Assembly: GCA_964551925.1 (NCBI GenBank)
Contig: CAZKFA010000024.1
Span: 1-29,616, forward strand
Origin: CAZKFA01 sp964551925
GTDB taxonomy: Bacteria > Cyanobacteriota > Vampirovibrionia > LMEP-6097
DNA: 29,616 bases
Direction: 5' to 3'
Under the pieces are notes generated by a model. That model did not search any database. It was given only the letters and a program-made list of their open reading frames with translations, and was not told the origin of the DNA. Made by a program: the position numbers and the translations under genes. The first letter of the stretch is position 1, and each line of letters starts with the position of its first letter. Below, in pieces: positions 1 to 8,786 of the stretch.

Positions 1-182
1 TCTTTTTTAAGCCTGTTTTTCAAGACTTTCCAGTAATTTCTTGCTGCTTGATAGTCTGCCTGCTCTGTCAATACTTGAATAATATCTATCACTGAAAAAT
101 ACCAGATTTCTCGCTCATCATCATAGATACGCCTTATTTCATATTCTTCAAAAATTGCTAGATTTTTTCTAATTGATGACAT
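1..182 (-). CDS. BRO-N / phage antirepressor-like protein, 5' part only
   Basis: The open frame starts at ATG 182 and runs off the left edge with no stop, so only the first 60 residues are visible. They read MSSIRKNLAIFEEYEIRRIY..., then WYFSVIDIIQVLT, then NYWKVLKNRLKK. This matches the N-terminal BRO domain pattern (LAIFE..xIRR, W(Y/F)FSVxDIIxVLT, YWxxLKxRLKK) of phage antirepressors and DinD-like proteins, which are thought to bind DNA. The C-terminal half, which would tell antirepressor from DinD-like protein, lies outside the window. The gene follows tRNA-Glu on the same strand with its own promoter only 9 bases before the ATG and no Shine-Dalgarno site. Family is fairly sure; role is inferred. 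Confidence 0.75.
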   Translation of the reverse strand, partial: MSSIRKNLAIFEEYEIRRIYDDEREIWYFSVIDIIQVLTEQADYQAARNYWKVLKNRLKK

Positions 183-191
183 ATCTAGGAT

Positions 192-220
192 ATTATACCC
201 ATATAAAGGTAAGGGGTCAA
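192..220 (-). promoter_or_regulatory. sigma-70-type promoter of the BRO-N gene
   Basis: On the minus strand TTGACC (220-215) is followed after 17 bases by a perfect TATAAT (197-192). The expected transcription start (about 185) falls nearly on the ATG at 182, so the message would be leaderless or almost so. Confidence 0.7.
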
Positions 221-235
221 GATTTGTTTTTAAAA

Positions 236-311
236 TGGTACCCCCAAGGGAAATCGAATCCCTGTTGCACGGATGAAAACCGTGTGTCCTAGACCGCTAG
301 ACGATGGGGGC
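236..311 (-). tRNA. tRNA-Glu (anticodon UUC), CCA encoded
   Basis: On the minus strand the 5' acceptor strand GCCCCCA (311-305) pairs with TGGGGGT (246-240), followed by discriminator A239 and encoded CCA (238-236). The anticodon arm is CACGG-TTTTCAT-CCGTG, giving anticodon TTC (Glu, GAA/GAG). The T arm contains GATTCGATT. The acceptor and D-arm sequence GCCCCCATCGTCTAG is the form seen in cyanobacterial and chloroplast tRNA-Glu, which supports a cyanobacteria-related host. All arms fold without a break. Confidence 0.97.
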
Positions 312-337
312 CTGTTGCCCAAAACTGAGCAGTCAAA

Positions 338-343
338 ATTATA
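338..343 (-). promoter_or_regulatory. -10 box for tRNA-Glu
   Basis: A perfect TATAAT (343-338, minus strand) lies 26 bases upstream of the tRNA 5' end. No good -35 is visible; TTTCAA (366-361) is at the right distance but is weak. Confidence 0.5.
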
Positions 344-477
344 AATCATAATTGACTAACTTGAAAGCAATTAATAAAAATTAACAATTTATTTGCAGTG
401 AAGCACTCAGCCAATCAGTAAAGACGGCGCAAAAATACTAATAAATAAAGCAAAATTCCATTTTTCAAAGCTTCCTA

Positions 478-483
478 TACAAT
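478..483 (+). promoter_or_regulatory. -10 box for the pilin operon
   Basis: TACAAT ends 8 bases before the GTG at 492, placing the likely transcription start at the start codon. No Shine-Dalgarno site precedes the GTG. The -35 region (ATTCCA, 455-460) is weak. Confidence 0.5.
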
Positions 484-491
484 AAACTAAG

Positions 492-3167
492 GTGCCTCAA
501 CAGCAAATCACTTATCAAAGAAATTCTCAAGGTTTTACTTTAACTTTTGCGCTAATTCTTTGTATCATCTTTGCTAGTTTACTCACTAGCGTACTTTATT
601 TTATCAAGCTTAATAGTAACGAATCCGCTAAAGGACTCTACAAAACCCAAGCCATCTATCTAGCAGAATCCGGCAACGCTAGAGCTATGAGTCAGCTTAA
701 TGTCAAGTCACTACCTGAGATAAAAATCAATGACACTGGTGCTACTAGTGCTGATTCTGACGAAGATCCATTTGAAGGAGATTTTGATGATAAAGATTTC
801 ACGGATTTCGATGATGATAATGATGACTTCAATGACGGCGATTCAGAAGAAGATTCTGATTTCTATGATGAAGAAGACAGCAAAGGGGATAGTAACGAAG
901 AACGTAAATTCCTAGCGGAGATACCTCGCTACATAAACTTCTATCATGAGAATCCATTCTTTATTAATATTGACAAAGGACAGGTAGTAACAGAAGCTCA
1001 ATATTATTCATTAGTCGAGACCCAAAGAAAACGTATTGAACTAAATAGAGCAGAAGGAATTGACGTTGATAAAGAAATCCCGATCGAAGAATTATACTTC
1101 CCTCTCCCAGAGGTTAATGTCAAAAAAATCGGCTCCATCAAAATCGCAAAGAATATTCAGCTAAAACCCGGGTTCAAATTGGTTTTGGCAGATAAGGTGA
1201 AAGTTAATCTCAAGCAAAAAAGCATACTTGAAGAATATTACAACTTTGTACCCAGCCTCAAAGAACAAATCCCGCGTCCAATCCTAAATTCGGTTTCACC
1301 AAACTTCGCAATGCCCGGTGATTACCTAGACGTACATCTCTATGGAGAGAATATTGAAGATCTCATACCTGAGACATCAAGTTTAGATCTGAAGCCGGTA
1401 AACTTCGATGGCAATATCATGGGATTAGAAGTATCAGAGAAAGCGAAACCGGGTCGCTATAAAATCAAGTTTGGGCCTGCCTTTGGTGAGTTCTATGTGG
1501 TACCAATAGAGATAGATGCTCCAGTACCTTCTATCACTGATATCAACTACAAAGACAACAGTGTCAACAAACAATTCAATAAGATGTTCAACAAGGATAC
1601 CTTAAAGAACGTAGTGATTAAAGGTTTCAATTTAAGTGATGGTAAGAATCCTCCTATCATCGTCCCAGACGATATGGGAATAACTATTGATATAGATGCC
1701 TTCTCAAAGACCGAGCTGACTTGCACCATCAAAACCACCAAAGCCTCTATTGATGACCATTACCTACAAATCTTTACTGAAGGTGGTAGAAGCAATACTT
1801 GGACGTTCAAAGTAGAAGATAAACCAGATGAAATCGATGCTGACCCGATGATCGCAACTTACTCTACTGTACTTACCTTATTAGAAATTAAATCCTTAGC
1901 TAATATGCCTTTTAGTTCAACAGTACAAGCAGGTAAGGACGCAGAAGGCAGACCCGAAGCAGCTGGTGGTGGCTCTGGCAGACCTTCTGATGGAGACACT
2001 AAGTCTGGTACATCAACAAGCACACCAATTAAAAAGAAAAATTTTGACTTGTTGAAATCAGATCTTGATACTGTGTGGAAACTTGAGACTATCGCAACTG
2101 TCAACAAAGTAAGCTACAAAGAAACCAAAATAATTCGCCGCAGTGTTCCACAAGTAGGCGCAGCCCTTACAACCAACTCAGAGATTAGCTTTGGACAAAG
2201 CAGCATAGTAATTCAAGGTTTAGTTGAAGCCCTCACTAGACTTATAGAGAGCAGTTCTTATGGCGATACCAAACTTTTAGTTGAAGGTGAGAGTTCTGAT
2301 ACTGGATTCTTCGATAGTCGTACTAATGACATACCACCAGTACCTTCTGGCAAAGCTGTTGTAGAGAAGTTTTATTTTGGCAACAAGGTCAATACCCCAG
2401 AAGCCAAAGGCTTCACACCGGGTGCCTTAATTTCTATTGCAGCATTAAATAGAGGGAATTTATACAAAGACATCAACACAATTAAGTCCGTATCATCACG
2501 CTCAATTACTGTCACAGAGCCAGGATTTGAAGATTCTCACTTTGTTGGTGACGAGGTTATACAATTCAAACCAGCAGTAATTTTCCCTTATGAGATTAGC
2601 GATAGAGAAGCCGAAAGAAGCCTAGATCCTCCAGGGACTTTCGTTAATCTTCCTGGTAAGACTGAGTTCACTAGTGTTTTTAGAACTAAGCTGGACAAAA
2701 TCTCTAACTGGTCAGGCAATAAAACTAGAAACACCAAAGTACCTAATAATCAGCGAGATATCTTCCAAGGTTATTTTGGATTAAATATTATAGAAGGCGT
2801 ACCAAATTATAGTGGTGGCAACGTGCTCTATGGTCAGGGGACATTAATCATTGATACCACCCTCGGCGGACAAAACCCTGGTGGCGGAGTCGTTACTATA
2901 GGCGGTGGAAGCAAGTCCCCGAGTATATTTGATGGTGTCATTTATATTATTGGTGAATTACAATTCACAGGACCAGTAGAGATCTCTGGCGGCGTTATTG
3001 TTAATTCACCAAATAGTCAATCAACATTACGAGTCAGTGGTGCTGGAACAGTTAGCTATAATCCTCAATCAGTAAACAAATCTATTCTCCATTTACCATT
3101 CACTGAAGAACTGCATTCACGAGTATTAATCAAAGCAAAGAGCCAGGAAGAAATATTGAAACAATGA
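492..3167 (+). CDS. PilX-like pilin-related surface protein with acidic insert and IPT-like domains
   Basis: 891 residues from GTG 492. The N terminus is prepilin-like: QGFTLTFALIL at residues 13-23 followed by a hydrophobic helix to about 38, then AIYLAESGNARA (54-65), as in PilX-type proteins. The +5 residue after the presumed G14/F15 cleavage is Phe, not the usual Glu. Residues about 89-137 are mostly Asp/Glu. Two stretches look like IPT/TIG immunoglobulin-like folds (about 262-340, starting PILNSVSPNFAMPGDYL, and about 345-441). The C terminus (about 800-875) is Gly-rich with short alternating strands (GVIYIIGELQFTG, VEISGGVIV), typical of PilX C-terminal regions. The next gene, a minor pilin, overlaps it by 4 bases (ATGA). 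Probably exported and assembled in, or associated with, a type IV pilus or pseudopilus. The specific role is unknown; the size is far above the usual PilX length of roughly 200 residues. Confidence 0.7.
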   Translation: MPQQQITYQRNSQGFTLTFALILCIIFASLLTSVLYFIKLNSNESAKGLYKTQAIYLAESGNARAMSQLNVKSLPEIKINDTGATSADSDEDPFEGDFDDKDFTDFDDDNDDFNDGDSEEDSDFYDEEDSKGDSNEERKFLAEIPRYINFYHENPFFINIDKGQVVTEAQYYSLVETQRKRIELNRAEGIDVDKEIPIEELYFPLPEVNVKKIGSIKIAKNIQLKPGFKLVLADKVKVNLKQKSILEEYYNFVPSLKEQIPRPILNSVSPNFAMPGDYLDVHLYGENIEDLIPETSSLDLKPVNFDGNIMGLEVSEKAKPGRYKIKFGPAFGEFYVVPIEIDAPVPSITDINYKDNSVNKQFNKMFNKDTLKNVVIKGFNLSDGKNPPIIVPDDMGITIDIDAFSKTELTCTIKTTKASIDDHYLQIFTEGGRSNTWTFKVEDKPDEIDADPMIATYSTVLTLLEIKSLANMPFSSTVQAGKDAEGRPEAAGGGSGRPSDGDTKSGTSTSTPIKKKNFDLLKSDLDTVWKLETIATVNKVSYKETKIIRRSVPQVGAALTTNSEISFGQSSIVIQGLVEALTRLIESSSYGDTKLLVEGESSDTGFFDSRTNDIPPVPSGKAVVEKFYFGNKVNTPEAKGFTPGALISIAALNRGNLYKDINTIKSVSSRSITVTEPGFEDSHFVGDEVIQFKPAVIFPYEISDREAERSLDPPGTFVNLPGKTEFTSVFRTKLDKISNWSGNKTRNTKVPNNQRDIFQGYFGLNIIEGVPNYSGGNVLYGQGTLIIDTTLGGQNPGGGVVTIGGGSKSPSIFDGVIYIIGELQFTGPVEISGGVIVNSPNSQSTLRVSGAGTVSYNPQSVNKSILHLPFTEELHSRVLIKAKSQEEILKQ

Positions 3168-3610
3168 AAACAGTAATCAATAGATTTAAACGTTCTAGCT
3201 CTGGAGTAACCTTAGTTGAGCTCTTGGTATCAATCGCAATAATTTCAGGAGTCTTAGTTGCCATATTACAATTCTACAATCAAGCCATAAAACACAATTA
3301 CCAAGCGCAAGAAAAGACTAGTCTCAAGTTTTTAGCAGAAGAAGAAATAGAGAAATTAATCTCATTACCATATGATTCTCCGTCTCTAGAAGTATTTGGG
3401 AATAATCAAGGCAGAGTTTATTTCTACGAGAAGAATAATTATCTCATCAAGACTCATATAGTCTTTCTGGATCCAGCGACTGGTGATATCCCAGAGCGTT
3501 ACCCATATAATTCAGATCAAGATACCTTGCTCAAGAAGCTAACCATAAGCGTTGCGCGCAAGGATAATATTGGCGGGCAAGTTAATTTTATCTACTATAA
3601 ATCGCCGTAA
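3164..3610 (+). CDS. type IV pilus/pseudopilus minor pilin (PilV/PulI-like)
   Basis: 148 residues. The class III signal SSGVTLVELLVSIAII (residues 12-27) has the G/V cleavage site, Glu at +5 of the mature protein, and a hydrophobic helix. This is the signature of prepilins processed by PilD-type peptidase. Further on, LKFLAEEEIEKLISLPYD resembles the PilV/PulI pattern in which an (A/E)xxxxE helix follows the N-terminal helix. The start codon overlaps the stop of the preceding PilX-like gene (ATGA), so the two are translationally coupled and probably work together. No pilus motor or secretin genes are in the window. Pilin class is confident; the exact subtype is not. Confidence 0.8.
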   Translation: MKTVINRFKRSSSGVTLVELLVSIAIISGVLVAILQFYNQAIKHNYQAQEKTSLKFLAEEEIEKLISLPYDSPSLEVFGNNQGRVYFYEKNNYLIKTHIVFLDPATGDIPERYPYNSDQDTLLKKLTISVARKDNIGGQVNFIYYKSP

Positions 3611-3671
3611 TTTGCATTCCAAAAGCCCCTACGAGCATAACGACGCAGATGGGGCTTTTGGGGTGCAAATT
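3609..3671. terminator. bidirectional hairpin between convergent pilin operon and flhA
   Basis: The left arm (3609-3629) and right arm (3651-3671) form 21 consecutive pairs, 19 Watson-Crick and 2 G-U on the plus-strand RNA, around a 21-base loop. The core AAAAGCCCC/GGGGCTTTT gives an A/T tract on either strand, as a two-way intrinsic terminator needs. The arms reach into the stop codons of both flanking genes. Confidence 0.8.
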
Positions 3672-5781
3672 AATCAAAGGCAATCATAGCAACGGACTGA
3701 GCCTCAACTGAACTTGGCACTTCGTTATAAGAGATTAGAGTAAGTTGTGGCAATGTTCTCTCGGTAATTTTCCGCAATGGCATACGTACCTTACTATTAC
3801 ACAATAATACTGGCGGCAAACCTCTGTCTGACATGGTCTCGAAGGCTTGATTGATTTTTTGTATCATCATCTTAGTCTTAGCTGGTTCAAGAGCAATCTT
3901 GCCCATGTGCAAAGAATTTACAAGCTCCTCTTCAAGAGCAGGATGGAAGGTTGCAGCATTCAAACGACTATCAACCAAGAACTCCGCGCAGATTTGCCTA
4001 CCCATAGTCTCTCTAATACGATCAGCTAAATAATCTGGGTCTTTATTAACCTTACAATAATTAGCACACGTCTCCAATATCATAGATAGATCTCTAATAC
4101 TCACTTGTTCTTTAAGTAGATTCTTCAATACAGCAAGCAATTCTCCCATACTGAGAGAATCTTTGATCTCGGTAACAATAGATTCATTGTATTCTTTCAC
4201 ACGTTCTAACATACGCACCAAATCTTGACGTGAGATTATTTCTCCAGCAAAACGTCTAATGATCTCAGTGAGATGCGTTGCCAGCACCGAACTTGGAGTA
4301 GCGAGAGTATAACCAAGAGTCTCAGCCTTCTCTCTACCTTCATCATCAACCCAGACAGCAGGCAATCCATAACTTGGTTCTTTGGTTTCTTTACCTTCAA
4401 GAGGATCAGCTTCTGTATCAACCAAACCAGTATTCACTGCAAGGAATTTATCCGGCTCAATAGTACCAGAGGCAATCTGAGCTCCTCGTAATTTCACTCG
4501 ATATTCATTAGCAGCCACTTGTAGATTATCATGTACACGAATCGCAGGTACTGGCAATCCAAGATCCAGCATAATCTGCTTGCGGATTTGGCTAATGCGA
4601 TCCATCAGATCCCCGCCCTTACTCTTATCAATAAGATTCACTAATTTATAACCAATCTCCACTTCAATATGATCAACCTTAAGCAGTTTGAATACCCCAT
4701 CTGGAGAGCCTTCCTGACCCTGTGCTTGTAATTTATCCTGATCAGATTTAGAGTCACTAGCTTGATTAGCATCAGTAATTTTTTGTTTTGCCATTTCGTT
4801 AGTATATTTTTTGTAAGCCCAATAACCAAGAATCAAAGCTACTACCATAAATGGCACAAAGGCTCCAGTAATAGTAAGTGATAGTAATAACATCGCAAAA
4901 GCTGCAACAGCAATCACTTCCTTGCGTCCAAATAATTGTAAATTAATATCCTCAGCCAAATTCAAATCTGGTTCAGCTCTAGTAACAATGATACCTGTCG
5001 CAATACTAACAATCAAAGCTGGGATTTGTGAAGCCAAACCCTCACCAATAGTAAGTATGGTGTATGTAGCAGCTGACTCTCCAGCCTGCATACCTAATTG
5101 CAACATACCGATCACAAAACCCGCCGCAATATTTATCAGAGCAATAATAATAGAAGCTATCGCATCACCCTTAACAAACTTACTACCACCATCCATAGTA
5201 GAGTAGAAATCTGCTTCTCTAGCAATATCTCTACGACGCTTCTTAGCAGTGGCTTCATCAATAATCCCAGCATTTAAATCAGCGTCAACCGCCAATTGTT
5301 TACCAGGCATACTATCCAAAGCAAATCTAGCAGCGACTTCTGATACTCTACCAGCACCTTGAGTAACTACAATAAAATTCACAATAAAAAGAATAATAAA
5401 AATAATTATTCCAACTATAAAATTACCACCGACTACAAATTGTCCAACTGAGTGAATAACTTCACCAGCATAAGCATTCAATAAAATAGAACGAGTGGCA
5501 CTAATCTCAAGAGCTAATCTAAATAAGGTTACAAACAAAAGCACCGTCGGGAAAGTACTGAAATCAAGCGGGCGCTTAATGTACATCGTAACCAGAATGA
5601 TCCCTAGAGAAAAAGCAAAATTCACAACGAAGGCCAAGTCGAGAATAAATGGCGGCAGCGGCACCAATAACATGCCAAGAATGACTAAAAGCAAGGCTGC
5701 AAGGAAGTTTGCTTGATTAGCAGCTACAGCATTAAAAGCCAGAATTAATTTAGGAAGAAGTTGTGAAAAAACTTTCTGCAT
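3670..5781 (-). CDS. flhA: flagellar type III export gate protein FlhA
   Basis: 703 residues, the usual length of FlhA. The N-terminal half is a membrane domain with several hydrophobic helices. It has the FHIPEP-family signature FPTVLLFVTLFRLALEISAT (residues about 76-95), the cytoplasmic loop MPGKQLAVDADLNAGIIDE with EADFYSTMDGGSKFVKGDAI, and a further set of helices to about 330. The soluble C-terminal half ends with the family's MPLRKITERTLPQL element. FlhA forms the nonameric ring of the flagellar export gate and binds chaperone-substrate complexes. A Shine-Dalgarno AGGAG lies 12 bases before the ATG, somewhat far. It follows the 141-aa gene by 25 bases. SctV of virulence type III systems is the close alternative; the GxxDADLNAG region and the absence of other injectisome genes favour FlhA. 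Confidence 0.92.
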   Translation of the reverse strand: MQKVFSQLLPKLILAFNAVAANQANFLAALLLVILGMLLVPLPPFILDLAFVVNFAFSLGIILVTMYIKRPLDFSTFPTVLLFVTLFRLALEISATRSILLNAYAGEVIHSVGQFVVGGNFIVGIIIFIILFIVNFIVVTQGAGRVSEVAARFALDSMPGKQLAVDADLNAGIIDEATAKKRRRDIAREADFYSTMDGGSKFVKGDAIASIIIALINIAAGFVIGMLQLGMQAGESAATYTILTIGEGLASQIPALIVSIATGIIVTRAEPDLNLAEDINLQLFGRKEVIAVAAFAMLLLSLTITGAFVPFMVVALILGYWAYKKYTNEMAKQKITDANQASDSKSDQDKLQAQGQEGSPDGVFKLLKVDHIEVEIGYKLVNLIDKSKGGDLMDRISQIRKQIMLDLGLPVPAIRVHDNLQVAANEYRVKLRGAQIASGTIEPDKFLAVNTGLVDTEADPLEGKETKEPSYGLPAVWVDDEGREKAETLGYTLATPSSVLATHLTEIIRRFAGEIISRQDLVRMLERVKEYNESIVTEIKDSLSMGELLAVLKNLLKEQVSIRDLSMILETCANYCKVNKDPDYLADRIRETMGRQICAEFLVDSRLNAATFHPALEEELVNSLHMGKIALEPAKTKMMIQKINQAFETMSDRGLPPVLLCNSKVRMPLRKITERTLPQLTLISYNEVPSSVEAQSVAMIAFD

Positions 5782-5806
5782 AGATCATTTTCACTCCTAA
5801 GAGAAG

Positions 5807-6232
5807 TTATTCGAAATCATCATCAAAAAGAATGTCATCATCTTGATATAAGCCTTCGATCTTGGCACGATTCTCAATTGATTCACTCATTAAGATATCT
5901 TTGTGCACAAAGGGATCTGTGGCTGCTTCTATTCTCAAAGTACGATGTCCTTCGATAAGTTCTATTACACCAGGAAGGTTTTGTAGCATTCTTAGATATT
6001 CAAAATTCTCTACATTAAGGTGAATGCGACGATTAAAAATAATGGTACTTTCTTCATCATCCGCAAAGACTTCAACCACAAAGGCTTCATCTTCAACTTG
6101 CACTTTATCATCAATGATGTCAATAAATTTGACATGATCAAAGCCGCGCAATACTCGCATCATATCCTGCTTGGATGTAATAACTCCGGTTCCGACTATA
6201 CATGGAATTTGCTTTTCAGGTTTACCATTCAT
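5807..6232 (-). CDS. unrecognised small protein upstream of flhA (possibly FlbD-like)
   Basis: 141 residues, no signal peptide or membrane helix, acidic C terminus (DDDILFDDDFE). It lies 25 bases upstream of flhA on the same strand and is probably co-transcribed. I do not recognise it firmly. The stretch IIFNRRIHLNVENFEYLRML followed by LPGVIELIEGHRTLRIE (about 74-110) has the layout of the small flagellar protein FlbD/SwrD (xFxLNxxxIExIExxPxTxIxLxxGxxxxVxE). FlbD itself is only about 70 residues, so this would be an FlbD-like core with extra N- and C-terminal parts. Weak match, made by eye. Confidence 0.6.
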   Translation of the reverse strand: MNGKPEKQIPCIVGTGVITSKQDMMRVLRGFDHVKFIDIIDDKVQVEDEAFVVEVFADDEESTIIFNRRIHLNVENFEYLRMLQNLPGVIELIEGHRTLRIEAATDPFVHKDILMSESIENRAKIEGLYQDDDILFDDDFE

Positions 6233-6375
6233 AACAATTCTTAAACTCCACTTAACTTAATTAAATTAGTCCACATTTGCGCAGCTTATTAACCCAACGA
6301 GAAAAGTTTTTCTTTTCTTTCTTTCAATCATACAATAGACCTACTCTGAAAGTCGGATCTAGTACAATTATAGTA

Positions 6376-7503
6376 GTGGTTGAAATTTTTAAACTTCTCA
6401 AATCAGATAAGAAAGCAAGAGCTGGCACATTGTTAACTGATCATGGTTATATTGAGACACCTATATTTATGCCAGTGGCAACCCAGTCCGCAATTAAGGC
6501 TATGAGCTTTGATCAACTTGAAAGCTGCGGAGCGCAAATTATCCTCTCTAACACCTATCACCTGCACCTACGTCCCGGCGAGGATCTTATCTATAAAGCT
6601 GGTGGCTTAAATAAATGGACTTCTTATTCACGTCCCTTTCTTACAGATTCTGGAGGCTTTCAGATTTTTTCTCAGTCGCGTTTGAATAAATGCAAAATCA
6701 CCGACGATCACGCAGAGTTCATAGATCACCTCGGTGGCGCCAAACATACCATTAGTCCAGAAAAAGCAATCCAAATACAAAACAAACTTGGTGCTGATAT
6801 TATCATGGCCTTTGATCATTGTCCTGACGGTCAAGCAGATTATGCTGCGGTCAAAGACGCCATGGAAAGAACACACCATTGGGCTCTACGTTGTAAAGCA
6901 GAACATGATCGCGCATTAGCTAATGGCACAAGACCAATGAATCAAAATTTATTTTTGATTGTGCAAGGAGGTTGCCACAAGAACTTACGCGAACAAAGCG
7001 CTCAAACCATTACAGCGATTGACGTTCCAGGCTATGCAATTGGTGGAGTTTCAGTAGGAGAATCACGAGAAAAAATAGACGAGATAGTAGAATTCACTAC
7101 TCCATTATTACCTGCTCACAAACCAAGATATCTTATGGGTGTCGGCACCAAAGAAGATATAGTCAAAGCCATTGCTGCAGGCATTGATATGTTTGACTGT
7201 GTGATGCCAACACGCATTGCAAGACACGGAGCTTTCTTCGATACCAACGGCAATAGAGCACTAATCAAAAATAGTCAATTTGAAGATGACTTCCGTCCAC
7301 TAGATGAAACTTGCGCGTGTTACACTTGCACCCATCATAGTCGGGCCTATATTAGACACTTAGTTAGAGCTGGAGAAATGTTGGCTGCAACTTTGCTGAG
7401 CATTCATAATGTTTATTATCTAATAAAACTCTGCCGTACTATTCGCCAAGAAATCGTTGCGGGCACCTTTAATCAAGATAAATACCTTGGTTCTAACGAT
7501 TAA
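6376..7503 (+). CDS. tgt: queuine/preQ1 tRNA-guanine transglycosylase
   Basis: Exchanges guanine 34 of GUN-anticodon tRNAs (Asp, Asn, His, Tyr) for preQ1 in queuosine synthesis. About 375 residues from GTG 6376, the family's normal length. The frame is open for another 33 codons upstream (ATG 6277), but that part (FFFSFFQSYNRP...) has no counterpart in the family, which begins xFxLLKxDxxARxGxLxTxHGxIETPxFMPV, as here. Visible motifs: FLTDSGGFQ with the general-base Asp, IVQGGCHKNLR, IGGVSVGE, MFDCVMPTRIARHG with the nucleophile Asp, and the zinc site CACYTC with a later His (SIHN). TACAAT (6363-6368) ends 7 bases before the GTG and there is no Shine-Dalgarno site, hinting at a leaderless message. 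Confidence 0.95.
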   Translation: MVEIFKLLKSDKKARAGTLLTDHGYIETPIFMPVATQSAIKAMSFDQLESCGAQIILSNTYHLHLRPGEDLIYKAGGLNKWTSYSRPFLTDSGGFQIFSQSRLNKCKITDDHAEFIDHLGGAKHTISPEKAIQIQNKLGADIIMAFDHCPDGQADYAAVKDAMERTHHWALRCKAEHDRALANGTRPMNQNLFLIVQGGCHKNLREQSAQTITAIDVPGYAIGGVSVGESREKIDEIVEFTTPLLPAHKPRYLMGVGTKEDIVKAIAAGIDMFDCVMPTRIARHGAFFDTNGNRALIKNSQFEDDFRPLDETCACYTCTHHSRAYIRHLVRAGEMLAATLLSIHNVYYLIKLCRTIRQEIVAGTFNQDKYLGSND

Positions 7504-7544
7504 TCTCCATATTTTTGGGTATATAACGAATATAGGCCCTTTTT

Positions 7545-8786
7545 ATGGAAGAGAGCAAACTAGAAGAGAATGAACTTCAAGAAGAATTATTAGATGATAG
7601 CGAAGCTATCGACGATGAATTTATTGACAAACCAACTATCAAAAGAAAACCAGTTCATCCAATTGTTGAACAATTTGAAAAAGATCTAATACGAATTTAT
7701 TACAATCCATTCTGGATGGTAACCTTTCTATTAGGAATATTATTAATTGCTTTATTTCTATTATTATTTCTTGAACTCAACAAAGAACAACAATATGAGA
7801 GGCTCAAAGGCTATGTCTTGCTCCACCACAGTATTCCAGAGTGGCACAAAGGTAAAGTACCAAAAGAAATAACAGAAATAATCACTATCCACAAACAAAA
7901 AACTGACAAAGAAGCTATCGCACAAGTATTAGTACCACCTGATCCACGAATCAACAATCCGACATTAGCCGAATTCTACCCAGGTAAAATTACTAATGAT
8001 GATATCAAATTGATACTCACAGAACAAAATATTGGTGAAGTAACTAAAGCTGGAGTATTGCGCTCTGAATTGATCAATCTATCTGGGTTAGACCTCTCTG
8101 CTGTAAATTTCAAATATCTCAAGAACTTCGTTATGAGTGATCTACGATACGTAGTATTCAATGGTGCTTCTAGTAAAGAAATGCTTTTTAGAAGTACTTC
8201 ACTTGAACATGCTCAATTCGTTGAAACGGATTTTGGATTCAGTAATTTTTCAAGAGCAAGATTAGATTATAGTAACTTCTACTTAGCAAATATTAGTTAT
8301 TCCAATTTTGATAACGCACTTGCTCCAAAAGCTCACTTCATGGGATCTAGAGCAATTGGTAGTAGCTTTAATGAAGCTATATTCAAACTAGCTGACTTCT
8401 CTGAAGCTATTTTAGATACGGCAAGCATACGCAATGCAAATTTTGAGGGTGTTAGTTTCAGAGACGCAAGCTTAATCTCTGTTGATTTCAGAGGCTCCAA
8501 TTTAGGTGGAGCTAGCTTCGTCAATGCTAATCTACAAAACGCTGATCTAAGTAACTGCAATTTAGAAGCTGCAAATTTTGAAGGTGCTAACCTTGAAGGA
8601 GCCATACTTACAGGAGCGAATATCACTGCAAGTAATTTCAAAAACACCATTGGTTTAACTTACGATCAACTAGTTGATGCTTTATTCTTACCAAGCGCAA
8701 TCAACATAGATCCAGCGATCATACCAAAAAAACAAAGCTGGAAAGATAGAATCAATCCTCCAATAGGACTCACTGTTGGTGATTAA
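7545..8786 (+). CDS. membrane-anchored pentapeptide-repeat protein
   Basis: 413 residues. A charged, acidic N terminus (1-30) leads to one strong membrane helix at about 57-77 (FWMVTFLLGILLIALFLLLF). After a linker, about 40 consecutive five-residue repeats of the A(D/N)(L/F)xx type run from about 183 to 375 (for example NANLQNADLSNCNLEAANFE). Such repeats form a right-handed four-sided beta helix that often acts as a protein-binding or DNA-mimicking surface. With cytoplasm-facing charges before the helix, the repeat domain is probably outside the cytoplasmic membrane, but topology is uncertain. It sits 41 bases after tgt. The last 17 bases overlap the convergent Ppx-like gene. Molecular role unknown. 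Confidence 0.85.
   Translation: MEESKLEENELQEELLDDSEAIDDEFIDKPTIKRKPVHPIVEQFEKDLIRIYYNPFWMVTFLLGILLIALFLLLFLELNKEQQYERLKGYVLLHHSIPEWHKGKVPKEITEIITIHKQKTDKEAIAQVLVPPDPRINNPTLAEFYPGKITNDDIKLILTEQNIGEVTKAGVLRSELINLSGLDLSAVNFKYLKNFVMSDLRYVVFNGASSKEMLFRSTSLEHAQFVETDFGFSNFSRARLDYSNFYLANISYSNFDNALAPKAHFMGSRAIGSSFNEAIFKLADFSEAILDTASIRNANFEGVSFRDASLISVDFRGSNLGGASFVNANLQNADLSNCNLEAANFEGANLEGAILTGANITASNFKNTIGLTYDQLVDALFLPSAINIDPAIIPKKQSWKDRINPPIGLTVGD

Noticed and set aside
4273..4491. Plus-strand frame inside flhA
   Set aside because: Shadow of a well-conserved gene, no motif, no ribosome site.
6277..6375. 33 codons upstream of tgt as an N-terminal extension
   Set aside because: No counterpart in the family, which begins at the residues following GTG 6376, and a -10-like box lies within this stretch.
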